16,968 nucleotides of DNA, taken from NCBI RefSeq assembly GCF_934277605.1, contig NZ_CAKQVD010000041.1, positions 1 to 16,968 on the forward strand. Direction: 5' to 3'. The notes under the pieces were generated by a model. That model did not search any database. It was given only the letters and a program-made list of their open reading frames with translations, and was not told where the DNA came from. The DNA comes from an uncultured Anaerotignum sp. Lineage in GTDB: Bacteria; Bacillota; Clostridia; Lachnospirales; Anaerotignaceae. Below are positions 14,735-16,968 of the stretch, in pieces (the stretch's first letter is position 1; each line of letters opens with the position of its first letter). The position numbers and the translations under genes were made by a program.

Positions 14735-14787
14735 AAAAAAAAAAAAAAATAGGTGTTTTTCTCATTAATTATGCACTTACACGCCTA
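14735..14787 (-). terminator. Candidate terminator after the XRE regulator gene, with a 15-T tract
   Basis: Reading leftwards from the regulator stop, TAGG-CG-TGT (14779-14787) can pair with ACACCTA (14750-14756), with a 2-base bulge and a long loop, and is followed by 15 consecutive T (14735-14749 on the plus strand as A). The stem is weak but the T run is extreme. It separates regulator transcription from the capsule promoter. The homopolymer may also be length-variable. Confidence 0.4.
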
Positions 14788-14826
14788 ATCTCGCACAAAA
14801 AATCCTGTTTTCCTGATAATCAAAAC

Positions 14827-15615
14827 TTAACGCCGCTTTCGTGCGTATCGATAGGCATTTTCATAGTCTCCCAGCTCCCGGTAGCATTCCTCCAGGAACG
14901 CGTCGCAGGGGGTACCCAGATGTTCGGCCTGGAGGAAGGCATCCCGGGCGGTTTCGTAGTCGCTTTGAAGGTACTTTGCCCTTCCCAGCAGGGCAAAGTA
15001 TCGGCCGTCCCGCTGCTCGGTGGCGCCAAGCAGGGCCAGAGCCCGGGCGGGCTGCCCGGACGAGAGGGCCGCCTCCGCCCGTTGCAGGAGCTCCTCGTCC
15101 AAAGAGGGGAAGGTGACCAAGTCCCTGTGTCTGCCCAGGCGATAGCTCAGCCGGTCCCGGCGCTGCTTTAGCTCCGGGGTGAGATAGGGGCTTTCGTAAA
15201 GATAGGTCTGGGACAGGAACTTGGCTGCCACCGGCTCCCGCCCCTCCTGGGCGCACCGCTCCCCCTGGGTCAGGCAGCACAGAAAGGCCAGCAGCCCCCG
15301 CTCCCAGTCCAGACTCTCGTCCGGGGCCGCATAGTCCTCCAGCGCCAGCATGGCCTCCCGGAAGCTCCCTCGGGCGAAGGCCGCCCGGGCCTTGGCCATG
15401 GCCACCTGGTTGGGCGTTACCGCCGCCTCTTCCAAAAAGAAGCTGACGGGCTTCCCCAGGCGCTGGGCCAGATACTGCAGCGTCTGCATCGAGGGCCTGG
15501 CCGCGCCGTGCTCAATCCGCGAGAGCATGTTCCGGGTAATCTGCTCCCCGCACAGCGCCCGCTGACTCAGCCCCTGTTCCAGCCGCGCCGCCCGCAGTTT
15601 TTCCCCAAGCTCCAT
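14827..15615 (-). CDS. XRE-family regulator with TPR-like C-terminal domain
   Basis: A 262-residue cytoplasmic DNA-binding protein. Residues 1-63 are a Cro/C1 helix-turn-helix: LGEKLRAARLEQGLSQRAL, ITRNMLSRIEHGAARPSMQT, LQYLAQRLGKPVSFFLEE. The rest is helical with tetratricopeptide-like repeats, clearest at the end (YFALLGRAKYLQSDYETARD and the final CYRELGDYENAYRYARKRR). This architecture occurs in RRNPP-like and other ligand- or partner-sensing regulators, but no adjacent peptide gene is seen. The reading frame stays open 24 codons further up; I chose the ATG at 15615 because GGAGG lies eight bases before it and a TATAAT box lies between the two possible starts. It diverges from the DUF975 gene and lies upstream of the capsule operon, which it might regulate. 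Confidence 0.9.
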   Translation of the reverse strand: MELGEKLRAARLEQGLSQRALCGEQITRNMLSRIEHGAARPSMQTLQYLAQRLGKPVSFFLEEAAVTPNQVAMAKARAAFARGSFREAMLALEDYAAPDESLDWERGLLAFLCCLTQGERCAQEGREPVAAKFLSQTYLYESPYLTPELKQRRDRLSYRLGRHRDLVTFPSLDEELLQRAEAALSSGQPARALALLGATEQRDGRYFALLGRAKYLQSDYETARDAFLQAEHLGTPCDAFLEECYRELGDYENAYRYARKRR

Positions 15616-15639
15616 GGCTTCCCCCTCCTTTTTTCGGCC

Positions 15640-15648
15640 ATTATACCA
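15640..15648 (-). promoter_or_regulatory. Extended -10 promoter of the XRE regulator gene
   Basis: On the minus strand TGG-TATAAT is a perfect extended -10 box; no good -35 is present. Transcription would start near 15633, leaving a leader of about 18 bases, just enough for the GGAGG site. This rules against the longer N-terminal start. Confidence 0.65.
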
Positions 15649-15687
15649 GATATCCCCCATAAAATCCACCGAACACAAAAAATTCAT

Positions 15688-15716
15688 TTGCTATTTCCCA
15701 CACTTTGGGTTATAAC
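15688..15716 (+). promoter_or_regulatory. Promoter of the DUF975 membrane protein gene
   Basis: TTGCTA (15688-15693), 17-bp spacer, TATAAC (15711-15716). The start would be near 15723, with a leader of about 27 bases. The box lies back to back with the regulator's promoter, with roughly 40 bases between them, so one bound regulator could act on both. Confidence 0.6.
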
Positions 15717-15749
15717 TGTACTATTGAATCAAAACGGAGGACTGAAGTT

Positions 15750-16748
15750 ATGACCTTTCAAAGCCGTCAACTGAAGCAAACGGCATCCGAAAATCTGCAA
15801 AAAGCCAAAAATCAGCGGGAAATCCTGCTGCTCTATGCCGCGGGCATGCTGGGGCTGAGCTGCCTGAACCTGGTGATCCAGGCCCTGGTCTCCAACGGCA
15901 TCTCCCAGACCGGCGGGCTGATCCATATGGGCAACCGCTCCTTCCTCTCCGCGGTGTCCACCTTCCTGCCGGTGCTGTGCTCCATTGGAAACCTCTGTCT
16001 GGGCTTCGGCTATCTGGGCGGCATGCTGCGCATCAGCCGGGGGCAGTACGCCTCCCGCAACGCCCTGCGGACCGGGTTCGAGCGGTTCTGGCCGCTGGTG
16101 AGAATGAAGCTGCTGCAGGGACTTGTCTACCTGGGGGCCGGAATCGGTGCCAGCTACCTGTCCGCGGTGATTTTCCTGCTCTCCCCCTTCTCCGCCGGGT
16201 TTGAGGAGCAGCTGGCCCCCCTGATGTCCGGCAGCAGCCTGTTAACCGGCAGCACCGACCTGGTGCTGGACGATGCCACGCTGAGCGCCCTGTCCACCGC
16301 GGCCATTCCCCTGCTGCTCATCTTCCTGGTGGTGGCCCTGGCCCTCGTGGTGCCCCTGCTGTACAGATACCGGATGGCGGACTTTGTCCTCCTGGACCAC
16401 CCAGAGAGTGGGGCCATGTACGCCCTGCGGGAGAGCCGGAAAATGATGCGGGGCAACCGCTTCGGCCTGTTCCGGCTGGACCTGAGCTTCTGGTGGTACT
16501 ATCTGCTCTCCGTGCTGGTCAGCGCTCTGGCCTATGGGGATGTGCTGCTGGCCCTCCTGGGAGTGTCCCTGCCGATGAGCGAAACCGCTGCTTCCTTCCT
16601 CTTCTATTTCCTATACCTGGCAGCGGACTTTGCCCTCCTCTACTGCTTCTACAACAAGCTGAACGTCACCTACGCCCTGGCCTATAATCAGGTAAAGCCC
16701 AAGGAGGAAACCGGCGGCGCGGTGCTGGGCAATATTTTCCAGATGTAA
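15750..16748 (+). CDS. DUF975-family integral membrane protein
   Basis: A 332-residue membrane protein of unknown function. Seen: an N-terminal amphipathic stretch SRQLKQTASENLQKAKNQRE, then about six membrane segments (for example LLLYAAGMLGLSCLNLVIQA, LLQGLVYLGAGIGASYLSAV, AAIPLLLIFLVVALALVVPL). It also has RYRMADFVLLDHPESGAMYA, ALRESRKMMRGNRFGLFRLD and DLSFWWYYLLSVLVSALAYG; this ALRES/M-x-G-xxxxLFxLDLSF pattern is characteristic of DUF975 (PF06161) proteins of Firmicutes. The ATG at 15750 is preceded by GGAGG at nine bases; an in-frame ATG at 15705 lies upstream of the predicted transcript start and was rejected. It ends before a strong terminator. It is GC-rich and looks like core genome rather than part of the capsule locus. 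Confidence 0.9.
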   Translation: MTFQSRQLKQTASENLQKAKNQREILLLYAAGMLGLSCLNLVIQALVSNGISQTGGLIHMGNRSFLSAVSTFLPVLCSIGNLCLGFGYLGGMLRISRGQYASRNALRTGFERFWPLVRMKLLQGLVYLGAGIGASYLSAVIFLLSPFSAGFEEQLAPLMSGSSLLTGSTDLVLDDATLSALSTAAIPLLLIFLVVALALVVPLLYRYRMADFVLLDHPESGAMYALRESRKMMRGNRFGLFRLDLSFWWYYLLSVLVSALAYGDVLLALLGVSLPMSETAASFLFYFLYLAADFALLYCFYNKLNVTYALAYNQVKPKEETGGAVLGNIFQM

Positions 16749-16804
16749 CCCATTATATCCCGCTGGCCGCGAAAAACAATATGCTGCCTGCATAGTATGC
16801 GCAA

Positions 16805-16849
16805 AAAGCCCCACAGGGAGCGGTTCAGTCCGCCGCCCTGTGGGGCTTT
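16805..16849 (+). terminator. Strong Rho-independent terminator of the DUF975 gene
   Basis: Fourteen-base perfect arms AAAGCCCCACAGGG (16805-16818) and CCCTGTGGGGCTTT (16836-16849), with a secondary GCGG/CCGC pairing inside the loop, followed by TTTCGTTTGATTTTT. The A-rich left flank also makes it usable from the other strand. Confidence 0.9.
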
Positions 16850-16867
16850 CGTTTGATTTTTGGCAAG

Positions 16868-16897
16868 AAAAAAGACCCGCGAAAGCGGATCTTTTTT
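16868..16897 (-). terminator. Terminator directly after tRNA-Gly
   Basis: On the minus strand, immediately after the tRNA CCA end: AAAAAAGA and TCTTTTTT arms continued by CCGC/GCGG with one mismatch and a 4-base loop (GAAA on the plus strand), ending in a T6 run. It faces the DUF975 terminator, and the two isolate the tRNA from the rest. Confidence 0.8.
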
Positions 16898-16968
16898 GGA
16901 GCGGGTGACGAGGCTCGAACTCGCTACCTCCACCTTGGCAAGGTGGCGCTCTACCGGATGAGCTACAC
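16897..16968 (-). tRNA. tRNA-Gly (anticodon GCC), 5' end cut by the window edge
   Basis: On the minus strand the anticodon loop TTGCCAA (16935-16941) is closed by a five-pair CACCT/AGGTG-type stem and gives anticodon GCC (16937-16939), reading glycine GGC/GGU codons. The D-loop GGTAGAGC and T-loop GTTCGAGCC are intact. The acceptor 3' strand CACCCGC, the discriminator T and an encoded CCA are present. The first about four bases of the 5' acceptor strand (expected GCGG) are beyond position 16968. tRNA genes are common borders of variable islands, but no duplicated tRNA end is visible in the window. Confidence 0.93.

Noticed and set aside
14861..15280. 139-codon minus-strand frame rich in proline and glycine
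   Set aside because: Alternate frame of the XRE/TPR regulator gene; composition typical of a GC-rich shadow frame.
15615..15687. 24-residue N-terminal extension of the XRE regulator
   Set aside because: It contains the TATAAT box and has no helix-turn-helix character; the ATG at 15615 has GGAGG at the right distance.
16688..16933. 81-codon minus-strand frame beginning MEVASSSLVTRSKK
   Set aside because: It translates the tRNA-Gly gene and two terminators, a familiar artefact of annotation.
16897..16968. tRNA-Gly as an integration site of a mobile island covering the capsule locus
   Set aside because: No integrase gene, no second copy of the tRNA end in the window, and the adjacent DUF975/XRE genes look like core genome.

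Overview
The window looks like a Clostridia-class Firmicute, probably a gut Oscillospiraceae/Ruminococcaceae-type genome. This rests on strong GGAGG-type ribosome binding sites, an XRE/TPR regulator beside a DUF975 membrane protein, a tRNA-Gly with encoded CCA, and mixed GC content. No species call is possible from the sequence alone.

Almost all of the window is a Wzx/Wzy-type surface polysaccharide (capsule/exopolysaccharide) locus read leftwards on the minus strand. Its likely promoter is at 14675-14703 (TTGAAA, 17-bp spacer, extended -10 TAGAAT). In transcription order it holds: a decayed priming sugar-phosphate transferase (13788-14623), a structured non-coding leader (13617-13692), an intact priming transferase (12072-13562), a GT4 glycosyltransferase, HddA, GmhA, a second GT4, a polysaccharide pyruvyl transferase, a GT2, a Wzy-like polymerase, a fused HddC-GmhB protein, a frameshifted left-handed-beta-helix acetyltransferase and a frameshifted Wzx flippase. 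GmhA, HddA, GmhB and HddC together form the complete GDP-D-glycero-alpha-D-manno-heptose pathway. The polymer is therefore predicted to contain heptose, with pyruvate ketals and, if the gene worked, O-acetyl groups.

At the left edge, rmlA and the first codons of rmlB (dTDP-rhamnose pathway) continue in the same direction but seem to have their own promoter. The 370-bp gap between rmlA and the flippase holds an unlisted small gene on the opposite strand. It encodes a 36-residue hydrophobic protein with an extended -10 promoter, a palindrome over the -35 box, an excellent ribosome binding site and a hairpin terminator.

At the right edge, an XRE regulator (minus strand) and a DUF975 membrane protein (plus strand) diverge from a shared promoter region. 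Two terminators and a tRNA-Gly(GCC) truncated by the window edge follow.

The main oddities are three broken genes in one locus (priming transferase, acetyltransferase, flippase), the compact small-protein gene, and a leader RNA able to form two mutually exclusive helices. AT-rich polymer-specific genes are interleaved with GC-rich sugar-nucleotide genes, which suggests mosaic assembly by transfer.
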